Notes: generated by a model not told the origin, from the sequence alone. A stretch of DNA of 64,000 bases from Ensifer oleiphilus (GCF_013371465.1 NZ_JABWDU010000005.1:297400-361399), one strand, 5' to 3'; shown: positions 8,267 to 18,304, counted from the first letter of the stretch. A program made the numbers and translations.

Positions 8267-10371
8267 TAGCCGGCGCGCAGGAAGCGGATCGCTTCGTCGC
8301 GACGGTGCAGATAGAGCAGGGTCCTCAACGCCTCGCCGCGTGGTGACGTCAGGTCAGGATCTCGCTCGATCATATAGGCCGCATCCTTGCGGGCGATCTC
8401 GAGCAGGTCCCCATGCGCTTCGAGACTGGCGATGCGAAAGCCCGGTGTCCCGGATTGCCGCGTTCCCAGCAATTCGCCTTCGCCCCGCAGTTTCAGGTCC
8501 TCCTCGGCGATCAGAAATCCGTCCTCGCTGTCGCGCAGGATCGAAAGCCGCGCCCGACCGGTCTCCCCGAGCGGGCTCTTGTAGAGCAGGATGCAGGTCG
8601 AGGCCTCGTCGCCACGTCCGACCCGGCCACGCAACTGGTGCAATTGCGCCAGGCCGAAGCGTTCCGCATGTTCGATCACCATGATCGTGGCATCCGGCAC
8701 GTCGACGCCGACTTCGACGACCGTGGTGGCGACGAGCAGCCGGATCTCGCCATTCTTGAAGGCGAGCATGACGGCGTCTTTTTCCGCCCCGTTCATGCGG
8801 CCATGCACAAGGCCGACATCCCTGCCAAAGCGTTTGGAGAGACCCTGGTAGCGCTCGTCCGCCGACATGACGTCGATCGCTTCGGATTCTTCGACGAGCG
8901 GGCAGATCCAGTAGGCCTTCTTGCCTTCCTTGAGCGCCGCAGCCAGACGATCGACGATCTCGTCGGTCCGCTCAGTGGGGATGGCGACCGTCTGGATCGG
9001 TTTTCGCCCCGCCGGCTTTTCCGTCAGCTTGGAAACATCCATGTCGCCGAAGGCGGCGAGCACCAGCGTGCGCGGGATCGGTGTGGCGGTCATCACCAGC
9101 ATATGGGGCGAGATGCCCTTGGCAGTCAGGCGCAGGCGCTGATGGACGCCGAAACGGTGCTGCTCGTCGACGACCGCAAGGGTGAGTTCCCTATAGCTCA
9201 CGGTGTCCTGGAAAAGGGCATGGGTGCCGACCACGATCCGCGTCTCGCCGGAGGCGATGCGTTCCAGGATCGCATCTCGCTCCTTGCCCTTGGTGCGCCC
9301 GGTCAGAACATCCATGGTGATGCCCGCAGGAGCTGCCATTTTCGCCAGCGTGGCGAAATGCTGCCGCGCAAGGATTTCCGTCGGGGCCATGAGCACGGCC
9401 TGGCCGCCCGATTCGACCGCCGCCAGCATTGCCATCAGCGCGACCATGGTCTTGCCGGAGCCGACGTCACCCTGCAGCAGGCGAAGCATCCGCTCGTCCC
9501 CGGCCATGTCCTTGAGGATGTCGGCAATCGCGGTCGATTGGCTCGCCGTCAGCGAGAAGGGCAACGCCGAGATAACAGGGCTGGAGAGCTTGCCTGTCGC
9601 ATGCACCGGCGTGCCGGCTACCTTTCGGAGACGCTGGCGAACGAGGGCGAGAGAGAGCTGGCCGGCAAGGAATTCGTCATAGGCGAGACGCCGACGCGCC
9701 GGCGCCTGCGGGTCGATGTCCGTGGCGTCGCGCGGCTCGTGCAGGGCACGAAAGCTGTCGGCTGCACTTTGGAAGCCCTGCTTGCCTGCAAGTGTTTCGT
9801 CAATCCACTCGGGCATCTCAGGGACGCGGGCAACCGCCGCTTCGATCGATTTGCGCAGGATGCGGGCGGATAGCCCGGCCGTCAGCCCGTAGACCGGTTC
9901 GACAAGCGGCAAGTTTTCCGCCTCGCTCGCCTTGACCATATAGTCCGGGTGAACCATCGACGGCCGGCCGTTGAACCAGTCGACCTTGCCGCTGACGATC
10001 ACGGTCTCGTCGACCGGCAGTGATTTTTCCAGCCAATTGCCTTTGACACGGAAGAAGGTAAGCGCCAGTTCCCCGGTGTCGTCATGCAGGAAGATGCGGT
10101 AGGGCAGGTTCTGCTTGCCCGGCGGTGGTGGCTGATGGCGATCGACGCGGCCGGTGATCGTCACGACGACGCCCTGTGGGGCATTGGCGATCCCAGGCTG
10201 CTGCCGCCGATCGATCAGCGAATGCGGGGCGTGGAAAACCAGGTCGACGACCCGGCAGTCTTCGATGGTTTCCCGGCCAAGAAGTCGGGCATACAGCTCG
10301 CCGATCTTCGGCCCGATGCCGGGCAAAGTGTTGAGCGGTGAAAAGAGCGGGTCGAGCAGGGCAGGGCGCAT
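8266..10371 (-). CDS. recG: ATP-dependent DNA helicase RecG
   Basis: Remodels stalled replication forks and branch-migrates Holliday junctions. It is 701 aa, typical for RecG. An N-terminal wedge/OB region (about residues 1-250, with PGIGPKIGELYARLLG) precedes the helicase core. Walker A is LQGDVGSGKTMVALMAML, the Walker B variant is VVDEQHRFGVHQR, motif III is MTATPIPRTL, and motif VI lies in QLRGRVGRG. The ATG opens a normal RecG N-terminus. It is divergent from sdhE-mfd across 116 bp; recG and mfd flank sdhE in many alphaproteobacteria. Confidence 0.97.
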   Translation of the reverse strand: MRPALLDPLFSPLNTLPGIGPKIGELYARLLGRETIEDCRVVDLVFHAPHSLIDRRQQPGIANAPQGVVVTITGRVDRHQPPPPGKQNLPYRIFLHDDTGELALTFFRVKGNWLEKSLPVDETVIVSGKVDWFNGRPSMVHPDYMVKASEAENLPLVEPVYGLTAGLSARILRKSIEAAVARVPEMPEWIDETLAGKQGFQSAADSFRALHEPRDATDIDPQAPARRRLAYDEFLAGQLSLALVRQRLRKVAGTPVHATGKLSSPVISALPFSLTASQSTAIADILKDMAGDERMLRLLQGDVGSGKTMVALMAMLAAVESGGQAVLMAPTEILARQHFATLAKMAAPAGITMDVLTGRTKGKERDAILERIASGETRIVVGTHALFQDTVSYRELTLAVVDEQHRFGVHQRLRLTAKGISPHMLVMTATPIPRTLVLAAFGDMDVSKLTEKPAGRKPIQTVAIPTERTDEIVDRLAAALKEGKKAYWICPLVEESEAIDVMSADERYQGLSKRFGRDVGLVHGRMNGAEKDAVMLAFKNGEIRLLVATTVVEVGVDVPDATIMVIEHAERFGLAQLHQLRGRVGRGDEASTCILLYKSPLGETGRARLSILRDSEDGFLIAEEDLKLRGEGELLGTRQSGTPGFRIASLEAHGDLLEIARKDAAYMIERDPDLTSPRGEALRTLLYLHRRDEAIRFLRAG

Positions 10372-10487
10372 GGCGATGAAATTGCGACGACAATTCGGAG
10401 TTTGGCAAGGCTGACAATCACCTATTCAGCGTTTATAGAGCCCATGGACACAAACCGTACCCCCGCGGACGGCAGGAAGGAAACCCC

Positions 10488-10793
10488 ATGACTGGCATTT
10501 CACGCACCAGCGCTGATCTCGATCCGCGTCGTCGCCGGATCCTGTTTCGCGCCTGGCACCGCGGCATTCGCGAGATGGACCTCATTCTCGGACAATTCGC
10601 CGAAGCAGAATTATCCAGCTTGTCGGAGGCCGAGTTGGACGAGCTTGAGATCATCATGGCCGAGGAAGACAACGACCTTGTCAAATGGTTCATCGGCGAG
10701 CAGCCGGTGCCCGAGCGTTACCAGACGCCGATGTTTACACGCATCGCCGCCTACCGTCCCGATTTCGAGCGGCTCCCCGAAGAGATGAAGTAG
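10488..10793 (+). CDS. sdhE: FAD assembly factor SdhE (DUF339)
   Basis: A small cytosolic protein that promotes covalent FAD attachment to the succinate dehydrogenase flavoprotein. It is 101 aa, within family range. The diagnostic RGxxExD-type motif is HRGIREMD (about residues 24-31), followed by FAEAELSSLSEAELDELE and the YQTPMFTRI region. GGAAGG lies upstream of ATG 10488. It ends 4 bp before mfd, so the two are likely co-transcribed although functionally unrelated. Confidence 0.92.
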   Translation: MTGISRTSADLDPRRRRILFRAWHRGIREMDLILGQFAEAELSSLSEAELDELEIIMAEEDNDLVKWFIGEQPVPERYQTPMFTRIAAYRPDFERLPEEMK

Positions 10794-10797
10794 ATCG

Positions 10798-13700
10798 ATG
10801 CTGGCTGGCCTTGACCCGAAGAAGATTGTAGCGGCAACGCGTGAAGTCACGATTGGCCCGGTTCCTTCAGGCGCTGAGGCGCTGGTACTGGCGGATCTCG
10901 CCCGTGCCGGTACGCCGGTTGCCTATATTCTGTCCGACGGCCAGCGGATCGCCGATCTGGAGCAGGTTTTGGGCTTCGTCGCCCCCGACATTCCGGTGCT
11001 GACGCTGCCCGGTTGGGATTGCCTTCCTTATGACCGGGTATCCCCAAGTGCCGACACGTCGGCCCGCAGGCTTGCGGCGCTCAGCGCCCTGATCGCCCAC
11101 CGCAAGAAGCCGCATGCCGCCATCGTGCTTGTAACGGTCAATGCGGCTCTGCAGAAGATTTCGCCGCAGGACGTGATCGAGAGCCTCGCCTTCTCGGCGC
11201 GTCCCGGCAACCAGGTTCGCATGGACGACGTCGCAGCGCGTCTGGAGCGCAATGGCTTCGAGCGCGTGGCGACCGTGCGCGAAGTCGGCGAATATGCCGT
11301 GCGCGGCGGCATCCTCGATGTCTTCGTTCCTGGCAGTGGCGATCCGTTGCGGCTCGATTTCTTCGGCGATACGCTGGAGACGATCCGCTCCTTCGATCCG
11401 GCCAGCCAGCGCACGACCGGCCAGGTACGCTCCCTCGATCTCAATCCGATGAGCGAAGTGTCGCTGACGCCGGAAACGATCAGCCACTTCCGCACGCGAT
11501 ATCTATCGCTGTTCGGCGCCACGACCCGTGATGATGCGCTCTATCAGGCCGTCTCCGAAGGGCGCCGTTATGCGGGCATGGAGCATTGGCTGCCGCTCTT
11601 CTACGATCGTCTCGAGACCGTGTTCGACTATCTCGCTGGCTTTCGCATCGTTACTGATCATGTGGCGCGCGAGGCCGCAGCGGAACGGTCGAAGCTCATT
11701 CTCGATTACTACGATGCCCGCCACACGGCGGCATCGCCCGGCAAGTCGCTGGCGACCCAGGGCACGCCCTATAAGCCGGTGCCGCCGGAATTCCTGTATC
11801 TGAACTCTGAAGGATTCGCGGCCGCACTCGCTGAGCGCAACGCCGTTCGCCTTACGCCCTTCAGCGAGCAGGAGGGAGAAGCCCGCCAGGTCGTGACCGT
11901 CGATGCGCGTCAGGGCGTGCGCTGGGCAAAGACGGCCGCTGAGGGCGAAGCTGAAAGCGATCGCGTCAACGTCTTCGACCAGGCGGTGAAGTACATCGCC
12001 GAGAAGCGGTCCAAGGGCTCAAAGGTTATCGTCTCCGGCTGGAGCGAGGGCTCCCTCGACCGCTTGCTGCAGGTGCTTGTGGAGCACGGTCTCGGCAACA
12101 TCCGCCAGATCAAGGCGATGGCCGACATCAAGACCCTGAAGCCGGGGGAAGCGGCGTCTGCTGTTCTCAGCATCGAGGCCGGCTTCGAGACGGGGGATCT
12201 CGTCGTTATCGGCGAGCAGGACATTCTCGGCGACCGCATGGTGCGCCGGTCCAAGCGGCGCAAGCGCGGCGCCGATTTCATTGCCGAGGTCGCCGGTCTC
12301 GACGAAGGCAGCTACGTCGTGCACGCCGAACACGGTATCGGCCGGTTCGTGGGGCTGCGCACGATCGAGGCGGTCGGTGCACCGCACGATTGCCTCGAGC
12401 TCGTCTATGCCGACAACGCCAAGCTCTTCCTGCCGGTCGAAAACATCGAACTCCTGTCGCGCTACGGCTCTGAGGGGACGGATGCGATCCTCGACAAGCT
12501 CGGTGGCGTCGCCTGGCAAGCCCGCAAGGCAAAGCTCAAGAAGCGCCTGCTAGACATGGCGGGTGGCCTCATCCGTATCGCTGCCGAGCGCCACACCCGG
12601 CACGCTCACGTCCTGGTGGCTCAGGATGGCGTCTATGACGAATTCGTCGCGCGCTTCCCCTATGACGAGACCGAGGACCAGCTGAATTCGATCGACGCCG
12701 TGCGCGAGGATCTCGGCAGCGGTCGGCCGATGGACCGCCTCGTTTGCGGCGACGTCGGCTTCGGCAAGACGGAGGTTGCGTTGCGCGCGGCCTTCATCGC
12801 CGCCATGAATGGGGTCCAGGTCGCCGTTGTCGTGCCCACGACGCTGCTTGCGCGGCAGCATTTCAAGACGTTCACCGAACGGTTCCGCGGCCTGCCAATC
12901 CGCATCCAGCAGGCTTCGCGCCTTGTTGGTTCCAAGGAACTGGCGCTGACCAAAAAGGAAGTGGCCGAGGGCAAGACCGACGTCGTGGTCGGCACCCACG
13001 CCTTGCTCGGAACGTCGGTCAACTTCGCCAATCTCGGCCTGCTCATCATCGACGAGGAGCAGCATTTCGGCGTCAAACACAAGGAACGGCTGAAGGACCT
13101 GAAGTCGGACGTGCATGTGCTGACACTGTCGGCGACACCGATTCCTCGTACTCTGCAGTTGGCGTTGACGGGTGTGCGCGAGCTGTCGCTGATCACCACG
13201 CCGCCTGTTGACCGCATGGCGGTGCGTACATTTATCTCACCGTTCGATGCGCTGGTGATCCGTGAGACCTTGATGCGCGAGCATTATCGCGGCGGCCAGA
13301 GTTTCTATGTCTGCCCGCGCCTCAGCGACCTCTCGGAGATCCACGATTTCCTGAAGTCAGACGTGCCGGAGTTGAAGGTCGCTGTCGCCCACGGCCAGAT
13401 GCCCGCGACCGAACTCGAAGACATCATGAACGCCTTCTATGAGGGGCGTTACGATGTGCTGCTATCGACGACCATTGTCGAATCCGGTCTCGATGTACCA
13501 ACGGCCAACACCCTGATCGTGCATCGCGCTGACATGTTCGGCCTGGCACAGCTCTACCAGCTGCGCGGCCGCGTCGGGCGGTCGAAGGTGCGTGCCTTTG
13601 CGCTGTTTACGCTACCGGTTAACAAGACGCTGACGGCAACCGCCGAGCGGCGGCTGAAGGTGCTGCAGTCGCTCGACACACTCGGCGCCGGCTTCCAGCT

Positions 13701-14307
13701 GGCAAGCCACGACCTCGACATCCGCGGAGCCGGCAATCTGCTCGGAGAAGAACAGTCCGGCCATATCAAGGAAGTCGGCTTCGAACTCTATCAGCAGATG
13801 CTCGAAGAGGCCGTCGCCGAACTCAAGGGCGAGGAAGAGGTTCACGATACCGGCTGGTCGCCGCAGATCTCCGTCGGCACCCCGGTGATGATCCCGGAAC
13901 ACTACGTGCCGGACCTGCATCTTCGACTTGGCCTTTACCGCCGCCTGGGCGAACTGACGGATCTCAAGGAAATCGACGGCTTCGGCGCGGAGATGATCGA
14001 CCGCTTCGGCCCGCTGCCGATCGAGGTGCAGCACCTCTTGAAGATCGTCTATATCAAGTCGCTCTGCCGCACAGCCAATGTCGAAAAGCTCGATGCCGGG
14101 CCGAAGGGTGTGGTCGTGCAGCTGCGCAACAGGGAGTTTCCGAACCCGGCAGCACTTGTCGGCTATATCGCCAAGCAGGGCACCCAGGCGAAGATCCGGG
14201 CGGATCACAGCATCTTCTTCCAGCGCGAGCTGGTGACGCCGGAAAAGCGCCTCTCGGGCGCGGCGATGGTGATGACGCAACTGGCAGGGTTGGCGAAGCA
14301 GGCTTAG
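10798..14307 (+). CDS. mfd: Transcription-repair coupling factor Mfd
   Basis: Removes RNA polymerase stalled at DNA lesions and recruits UvrA. It is 1169 aa, full length. Domain order is as expected: a UvrB-like N-terminal part (residues 1-350), a CarD-like RNA polymerase-interacting domain around 495-580 (GSYVVHAEHGIGRFVGL), then a RecG-like translocase with Walker A VCGDVGFGKTEVALRAAF near 650 and DEEQHFGVKH near 750. The TRCF C-terminal domain lies at about 1000-1140. The ATG is 4 bp after sdhE. No frameshift or missing motif is seen. Confidence 0.97.
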   Translation: MLAGLDPKKIVAATREVTIGPVPSGAEALVLADLARAGTPVAYILSDGQRIADLEQVLGFVAPDIPVLTLPGWDCLPYDRVSPSADTSARRLAALSALIAHRKKPHAAIVLVTVNAALQKISPQDVIESLAFSARPGNQVRMDDVAARLERNGFERVATVREVGEYAVRGGILDVFVPGSGDPLRLDFFGDTLETIRSFDPASQRTTGQVRSLDLNPMSEVSLTPETISHFRTRYLSLFGATTRDDALYQAVSEGRRYAGMEHWLPLFYDRLETVFDYLAGFRIVTDHVAREAAAERSKLILDYYDARHTAASPGKSLATQGTPYKPVPPEFLYLNSEGFAAALAERNAVRLTPFSEQEGEARQVVTVDARQGVRWAKTAAEGEAESDRVNVFDQAVKYIAEKRSKGSKVIVSGWSEGSLDRLLQVLVEHGLGNIRQIKAMADIKTLKPGEAASAVLSIEAGFETGDLVVIGEQDILGDRMVRRSKRRKRGADFIAEVAGLDEGSYVVHAEHGIGRFVGLRTIEAVGAPHDCLELVYADNAKLFLPVENIELLSRYGSEGTDAILDKLGGVAWQARKAKLKKRLLDMAGGLIRIAAERHTRHAHVLVAQDGVYDEFVARFPYDETEDQLNSIDAVREDLGSGRPMDRLVCGDVGFGKTEVALRAAFIAAMNGVQVAVVVPTTLLARQHFKTFTERFRGLPIRIQQASRLVGSKELALTKKEVAEGKTDVVVGTHALLGTSVNFANLGLLIIDEEQHFGVKHKERLKDLKSDVHVLTLSATPIPRTLQLALTGVRELSLITTPPVDRMAVRTFISPFDALVIRETLMREHYRGGQSFYVCPRLSDLSEIHDFLKSDVPELKVAVAHGQMPATELEDIMNAFYEGRYDVLLSTTIVESGLDVPTANTLIVHRADMFGLAQLYQLRGRVGRSKVRAFALFTLPVNKTLTATAERRLKVLQSLDTLGAGFQLASHDLDIRGAGNLLGEEQSGHIKEVGFELYQQMLEEAVAELKGEEEVHDTGWSPQISVGTPVMIPEHYVPDLHLRLGLYRRLGELTDLKEIDGFGAEMIDRFGPLPIEVQHLLKIVYIKSLCRTANVEKLDAGPKGVVVQLRNREFPNPAALVGYIAKQGTQAKIRADHSIFFQRELVTPEKRLSGAAMVMTQLAGLAKQA

Positions 14308-14313
14308 TCGCCT

Positions 14314-14343
14314 TCGCGCCGCCGTTTTTGGGTGGCGGCGCGA
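14314..14343. terminator. GC-rich hairpin after mfd
   Basis: Perfect 10-bp arms TCGCGCCGCC (14314-14323) and GGCGGCGCGA (14334-14343) enclose a 10-base T-rich loop, 7 bp after the mfd stop and before the convergent DsbA-family gene. It lacks a clear T-tract on either strand, so efficiency as an intrinsic terminator is uncertain. Confidence 0.5.
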
Positions 14344-14427
14344 GAAGACTTTCCGTATTGTTTCAGATCGGCGCAATGCGCCGGTAGGCGCGCTGGATAA
14401 CGTCTTAGATCAATGTCATCCGGGGGA

Positions 14428-15084
14428 TTATGCCGTGGCTTTCATCTGCGCGATTTCGCGCAGCGCATTGCTGAGCACGTCGACCGATTGCGCACCCATA
14501 ACGGCATATTGCCCGTCGATGATGAAACAGGGTACGCCGGTCACACCCATCTCGCGCGCCATGCCGATCTCTTCTTTGACGGCATCCTTGTCGGCATCCG
14601 AGTTGAGGAGCGCTGCGATGACAGGGCGGTCGAGCCCGGCCTCTTCAGCGATGTCGAGCAGCACCGCGTGATCGCCGACATTGCGGCCTTCCTCGAAGTT
14701 GGCCTTGAAGAGTCGGCTGACGACGGCCGACTGCGCCATGTCTCCATGGGTTGCCGCCCATCGAATGAGCCGGTGCGCGTCGAGCGTGTTCGGGCTGATC
14801 TTCACCGCATCGAAATCGAACGCGATACCATCGGCATTGCCGAGCGCGTTCAACGTTTCATGTGCCCGGTCGACTGCTGCCTGACCGCCGAGCTTGGCGG
14901 CGAGGTGCTGCTTGTGGTCCACACCTTCAGGCGGCAGGTCGGGGTTAAGCTGGTAGGGGCGCCACTGCACTGCGACCTGCAGCTCCGCGCCGACATTGGC
15001 GATCGCCTGGTCGAGCCTTGCCTTGCCGAGATAGCACCAAGGGCAGACGACGTCGGAGACGATATCTATGCTGACGGTTTGCAT
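14428..15084 (-). CDS. DsbA family oxidoreductase (FrnE-like)
   Basis: A 218-aa thioredoxin-fold protein of the FrnE/2-hydroxychromene-2-carboxylate isomerase-like branch of the DsbA superfamily. The redox motif is CPWC, in SDVVCPWCYLGKARL near residues 10-24. There is no signal peptide, so a cytoplasmic dithiol oxidoreductase is likely. The C-terminal half has the family's GVTGVPCFIIDGQYAVMGAQ segment. I chose ATG 15084 because the upstream in-frame extension (21 codons) is not conserved-looking and begins inside low-quality sequence. Its physiological substrate is not evident. It is a single gene downstream of the binding-protein gene, separated by 89 bp. Confidence 0.88.
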   Translation of the reverse strand: MQTVSIDIVSDVVCPWCYLGKARLDQAIANVGAELQVAVQWRPYQLNPDLPPEGVDHKQHLAAKLGGQAAVDRAHETLNALGNADGIAFDFDAVKISPNTLDAHRLIRWAATHGDMAQSAVVSRLFKANFEEGRNVGDHAVLLDIAEEAGLDRPVIAALLNSDADKDAVKEEIGMAREMGVTGVPCFIIDGQYAVMGAQSVDVLSNALREIAQMKATA

Positions 15085-15173
15085 GATGCGGGGTGCCTTT
15101 CCTCTTGGACAAAGCTGCGAGATAAGCCGGTTTCCACCGGCTTTCAATGCGTTACCAAAAGGGAACCATCCCT

Positions 15174-16988
15174 TTACTGTACGTTCTCATCCCACCATGC
15201 CGGCAGCTGATAGCCGTAGAGTGGGACCGCCGCCGGCCGACCGATATGCTTGCGCCGGGCGACCCATTGAGCATCCAGGTGGTAGAGAGGCACCAGATAG
15301 GAATTGTTGACCAGCAAGCGGTCGTGGGCGCGAACGGCCGCAGTGAAGTCCTCTGTCGTTCTGGCCTGCAAGATGTTTTCGACCATTCGGTCGACATCCT
15401 TGTCTGCAACGCCTGCGAAGTTGTCACTTCCCTGGCGATCGCGCGATTGTGACGTCCAGCGCCCGACCTGCTCGATGCCGGGCGAGAGCGTGGATGGGAA
15501 CGACTTGATGATGACGTCGTAGTCGAAGGATTGGCTGCGTTGCTGATATTGCGAATCGTCGACCGTGCGCACCGAGACCTTGATGCCGAGCGGTGCGAGG
15601 AAGCGCTGGTACGCGAGGGCGATTTTCTCCTGGCCGGCATTCTGGCTCATGATCTCGAAGGCGAGCGGCGCACCGTTGGCGTCGACCATCTTGCCGTCCT
15701 TGATCTGATAGCCGGCCTCGCGCAACAGCGAGACGGCCACGCGCAGCACGTTGCGGTCGCGCCCCGACGCATCTGTTACTGGCAACCGATAGGTGCCGTC
15801 GAGGATCGCTGGATTGATGTGCTCGCGTGCATCGCCGATCAAACCGAGTTCGCGGTCATCTGCAGCGGCACCGAGAAACGAGAGCGTCGAGTTCTGCCAG
15901 TAGCTCTGGGTGCGGGTGTAGGCGCTGTCGAACAGGTTCTTGTTGACCCACTCGAAGTCGAAGACCAGCGCCAGGCCCTGGCGCAGTTTGAGATTGTCGA
16001 ACATCGGCTTGCGCGTGTTGAAGACAATGCCGAGCATGCCGGAGGGCGTCTTCGGCGTGAACGTCTCCTTGACGACGTCACCGGAGCGAACCGCAGGAAA
16101 GTCGTAGCCGCGCGCCCATTTGGTGGCGCTGCCCTCGGGATAGATGTCGATCTCGCCCTTCTTGAAGGCTTCGAACAGCGAATTCTCCTGCAGGAAGTAC
16201 TCGACGGAGATCTCGTCGTAATTGTCGAAGCCGACTTTGGAAGGAAGGGTCTTTGCCCAATAGTCCGGGTTGCGGCGGTAGACGATGCGTTCGCCGGGCT
16301 TTACCTCGGCAACGCGATAAGGGCCTGAACCAAGCGGGGCTTTAAGTGTTGTCTGGTCAAACGTCGCCACATCGGTCGCGTGTTTCGGCAGGACCGGAGA
16401 GAGCCCAAGCAGCAGCGGCAGTTCGCGATCGGCGTCTTCGGTGAAGGTGAAACGGACGCTGAGATCGCCGACCTTCTCGAGCTTGGCCACCTTCGCCATG
16501 CGGTTGGCAAAGGGCACGCGCCCCTTGTCGCGCATCAGTTCGAAGGTGAAGATAACGTCGTCTGCCGTTACCGGCTGCCCGTCGGCCCAGCGCGCGGCCG
16601 GATTGATATTGAACTGAATGAACGTCCGATCGTCGTCCCATTCTACCGACTGGGCGAGCAGACCGTACATCGTGAAGGGTTCGTCGCGGGAGCGCTGCAT
16701 CAGTGATTCGTAGACGAGATTGCCGTATTCCGGATCCCACATACCGCGCGCTGTCGTGCGCATGCTCTTCAGGATGAACGGATTGAGACTGTCGAAGGTC
16801 CCGACCACGCCGTAGGAGATCTTGCCGCCCTTCTTCACATCGGGATTGACGTAGGGGAAATGCTTGTAGTCCGCTGGCAGTGCGGGCTCTCCATGCATCG
16901 AAATGGCGTGCACGGGAGCGGCTATCGCGGCATCGCCAAATGCGGTTGCGGCCAACAGGATGGCCAGACCGGAAAGAATTGTGCGCAA
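15174..16988 (-). CDS. Periplasmic oligopeptide-type solute-binding protein (SBP family 5, YejA-like)
   Basis: A 604-aa extracellular solute-binding protein of ABC transporter cluster 5. There is an N-terminal signal peptide (ILSGLAILLAATAFGDAAIAA, cleaved near residue 23). HAISMHGEPALPADYKHFPY near the mature N-terminus is typical of the YejA group, which binds peptides. Mid-protein blocks such as VTADDVIFTFELMRDKG and LGSGPYRV are family hallmarks. No permease or ATPase gene is adjacent, so it must work with a transporter encoded elsewhere. A 271-bp gap separates it from the divergent ialB-like gene and should hold both promoters. Confidence 0.9.
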   Translation of the reverse strand: MRTILSGLAILLAATAFGDAAIAAPVHAISMHGEPALPADYKHFPYVNPDVKKGGKISYGVVGTFDSLNPFILKSMRTTARGMWDPEYGNLVYESLMQRSRDEPFTMYGLLAQSVEWDDDRTFIQFNINPAARWADGQPVTADDVIFTFELMRDKGRVPFANRMAKVAKLEKVGDLSVRFTFTEDADRELPLLLGLSPVLPKHATDVATFDQTTLKAPLGSGPYRVAEVKPGERIVYRRNPDYWAKTLPSKVGFDNYDEISVEYFLQENSLFEAFKKGEIDIYPEGSATKWARGYDFPAVRSGDVVKETFTPKTPSGMLGIVFNTRKPMFDNLKLRQGLALVFDFEWVNKNLFDSAYTRTQSYWQNSTLSFLGAAADDRELGLIGDAREHINPAILDGTYRLPVTDASGRDRNVLRVAVSLLREAGYQIKDGKMVDANGAPLAFEIMSQNAGQEKIALAYQRFLAPLGIKVSVRTVDDSQYQQRSQSFDYDVIIKSFPSTLSPGIEQVGRWTSQSRDRQGSDNFAGVADKDVDRMVENILQARTTEDFTAAVRAHDRLLVNNSYLVPLYHLDAQWVARRKHIGRPAAVPLYGYQLPAWWDENVQ

Positions 16989-17259
16989 CGTTATCTCCAG
17001 TGAAGTGGCAAATGGCCGATTCCCGGCACGTTACCAACGCCGGTCGACAATTCCAACCGACGCTATACCCAAATTCCGGCGGGCAAGAGGTCAAAAAAGA
17101 GCAAGAAACACTGGATAAACCGCACGAGCCAATGTAACAGGTGTTTCCGGAAACGGGGTCATGCATTTGCCTTATTTGGCCAACAGGACAACGGCGGCTG
17201 ACGATACTCACCTGCGGAACGAATTGTTCCGTTACCGGATTTCAGGAGACGGAATCACA

Positions 17260-17889
17260 ATGATCTTCAAGTCGAACTTCACCAAACGTGCGGGACTGGC
17301 AACGCTGGCGCTCTCTGTAGCAGCTGCGGGTGTCCCGGGCGTTGCATCTGCCCAGCAGGCAGGTGGCAAGCCCCCGCAGGGTTGGTTCAAGGTCTGCACC
17401 AAGCAGGAAGACAACGATGTCTGCATCGTTCAGAACCTGTTGACGGCAAACAACGGTCAGCTCCTGACCGCAGTTGGCCTCATCACCGTATCGGGCAAGG
17501 TCAACCGCAAGGTTCTGCAGGTTTCCGTGCCGTCTGCGCGGCTGATCCCGACCGGCGTCCAGATGCAGATCGACGGCGGCAAGCCGGTTAAGCTCGACTA
17601 CGCCATCTGCATGCCGGACAAGTGCGTGGCTGAAGCTCCGCTGTCTGACCAGCTGATCGCAAGCCTGAAGAAGGGCAACGAGGTGGTCTTCACCTCCGTC
17701 AACTTCCAGCGCGCGCCGAACCCGATCAAGATGGGTCTTGAAGGCTTTACTGGGATTTTCGACGGCGAGCCGATCGAGCAGTCGCAGCTTGAAGAGCGTC
17801 AGCGCCTTCTGCAGGAAGAAATGCAGAAGAAGGCCGAAGACGCGCGCAAGAAGCTTGAAGACGCCCAGAAGGCCGCCAAGCAGAACTAA
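17260..17889 (+). CDS. Invasion-associated locus B (IalB) family periplasmic protein
   Basis: A 209-aa exported protein of the IalB family, common in Rhizobiales; its molecular function is not settled. The signal peptide (about residues 1-30) ends in VASAQQ. The IalB core is seen as GWFKVCTKQEDNDVCIVQN, a VSVPSARLIPTGVQMQIDG block and a paired-cysteine block YAICMPDKCVAEAP. The C-terminal 35 residues are charged and coiled-coil-like (QLEERQRLLQEEMQKKAED). ATG 17260 follows CAGGAG; the frame is open upstream without a signal-like start. A near-palindrome CGGAAC-N5-GTTCCG (17215-17231) sits about 30 bp upstream and might be an operator. A strong terminator follows. Confidence 0.9.
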   Translation: MIFKSNFTKRAGLATLALSVAAAGVPGVASAQQAGGKPPQGWFKVCTKQEDNDVCIVQNLLTANNGQLLTAVGLITVSGKVNRKVLQVSVPSARLIPTGVQMQIDGGKPVKLDYAICMPDKCVAEAPLSDQLIASLKKGNEVVFTSVNFQRAPNPIKMGLEGFTGIFDGEPIEQSQLEERQRLLQEEMQKKAEDARKKLEDAQKAAKQN

Positions 17890-17916
17890 GCGCTTCGGCA
17901 CTTTCGAGAATTAAAG

Positions 17917-17943
17917 AAACGCCCGGACGATGTCCGGGCGTTT
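17917..17943. terminator. Bidirectional intrinsic terminator
   Basis: Perfect 12-bp arms AAACGCCCGGAC (17917-17928) and GTCCGGGCGTTT (17932-17943) enclose a 3-base loop. TTTTC follows on the plus strand and a TTTCTTTAA run follows on the minus strand. It lies between the convergent ialB-like gene and hspQ and can serve both. Confidence 0.92.
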
Positions 17944-17974
17944 TTCATTTTGGCGAGTGCCCACCGCTCGGTTG

Positions 17975-18304
17975 CTAGTGGCGGAACGTTACCTTGGGCT
18001 TGTAATGGCCGATATCGTCCTTTTCGAACAGGGCGTCGACCTGGGCGTGGCGTATCGGCCGATCGCTCTCGTCAGACACCAGGTTCTGCTCGGACACATA
18101 GGCGACATACTCGCTGTCGTCGTTCTCGGCGAACAGGTGGTAGAAGGGCTGATCCTTGCTTGGGCGGATCTCCTGCGGAATGGCATTCCACCATTCCTCG
18201 GTGTTTGCGTATTCCGGATCGACGTCGAAGACGACGCCGCGGAACGGGAAAACCCGATGGCGAACCACCTGTCCGATCTCGAATTTCGCGTTTCTCTGTT
18301 TCAT
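17975..18304 (-). CDS. hspQ: Heat shock protein HspQ (YccV-like hemimethylated-DNA-binding domain)
   Basis: A 109-aa protein of the HspQ/YccV family, which in enterobacteria delivers substrates to Lon and was first described as binding hemimethylated oriC. The family core is clear: FEIGQVVRHRVFPFRGVVFD near residues 8-27, then WWNAIPQEIRPSKDQPFYHL and the YVAYVSEQNLVSD block. ATG 18304 gives MKQRNAKFEIGQ. A 4-codon longer start is possible but lacks better signals. It stands alone between two terminators. Heat control is expected from the family, but I could not identify a clear RpoH promoter. Confidence 0.92.
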   Translation of the reverse strand: MKQRNAKFEIGQVVRHRVFPFRGVVFDVDPEYANTEEWWNAIPQEIRPSKDQPFYHLFAENDDSEYVAYVSEQNLVSDESDRPIRHAQVDALFEKDDIGHYKPKVTFRH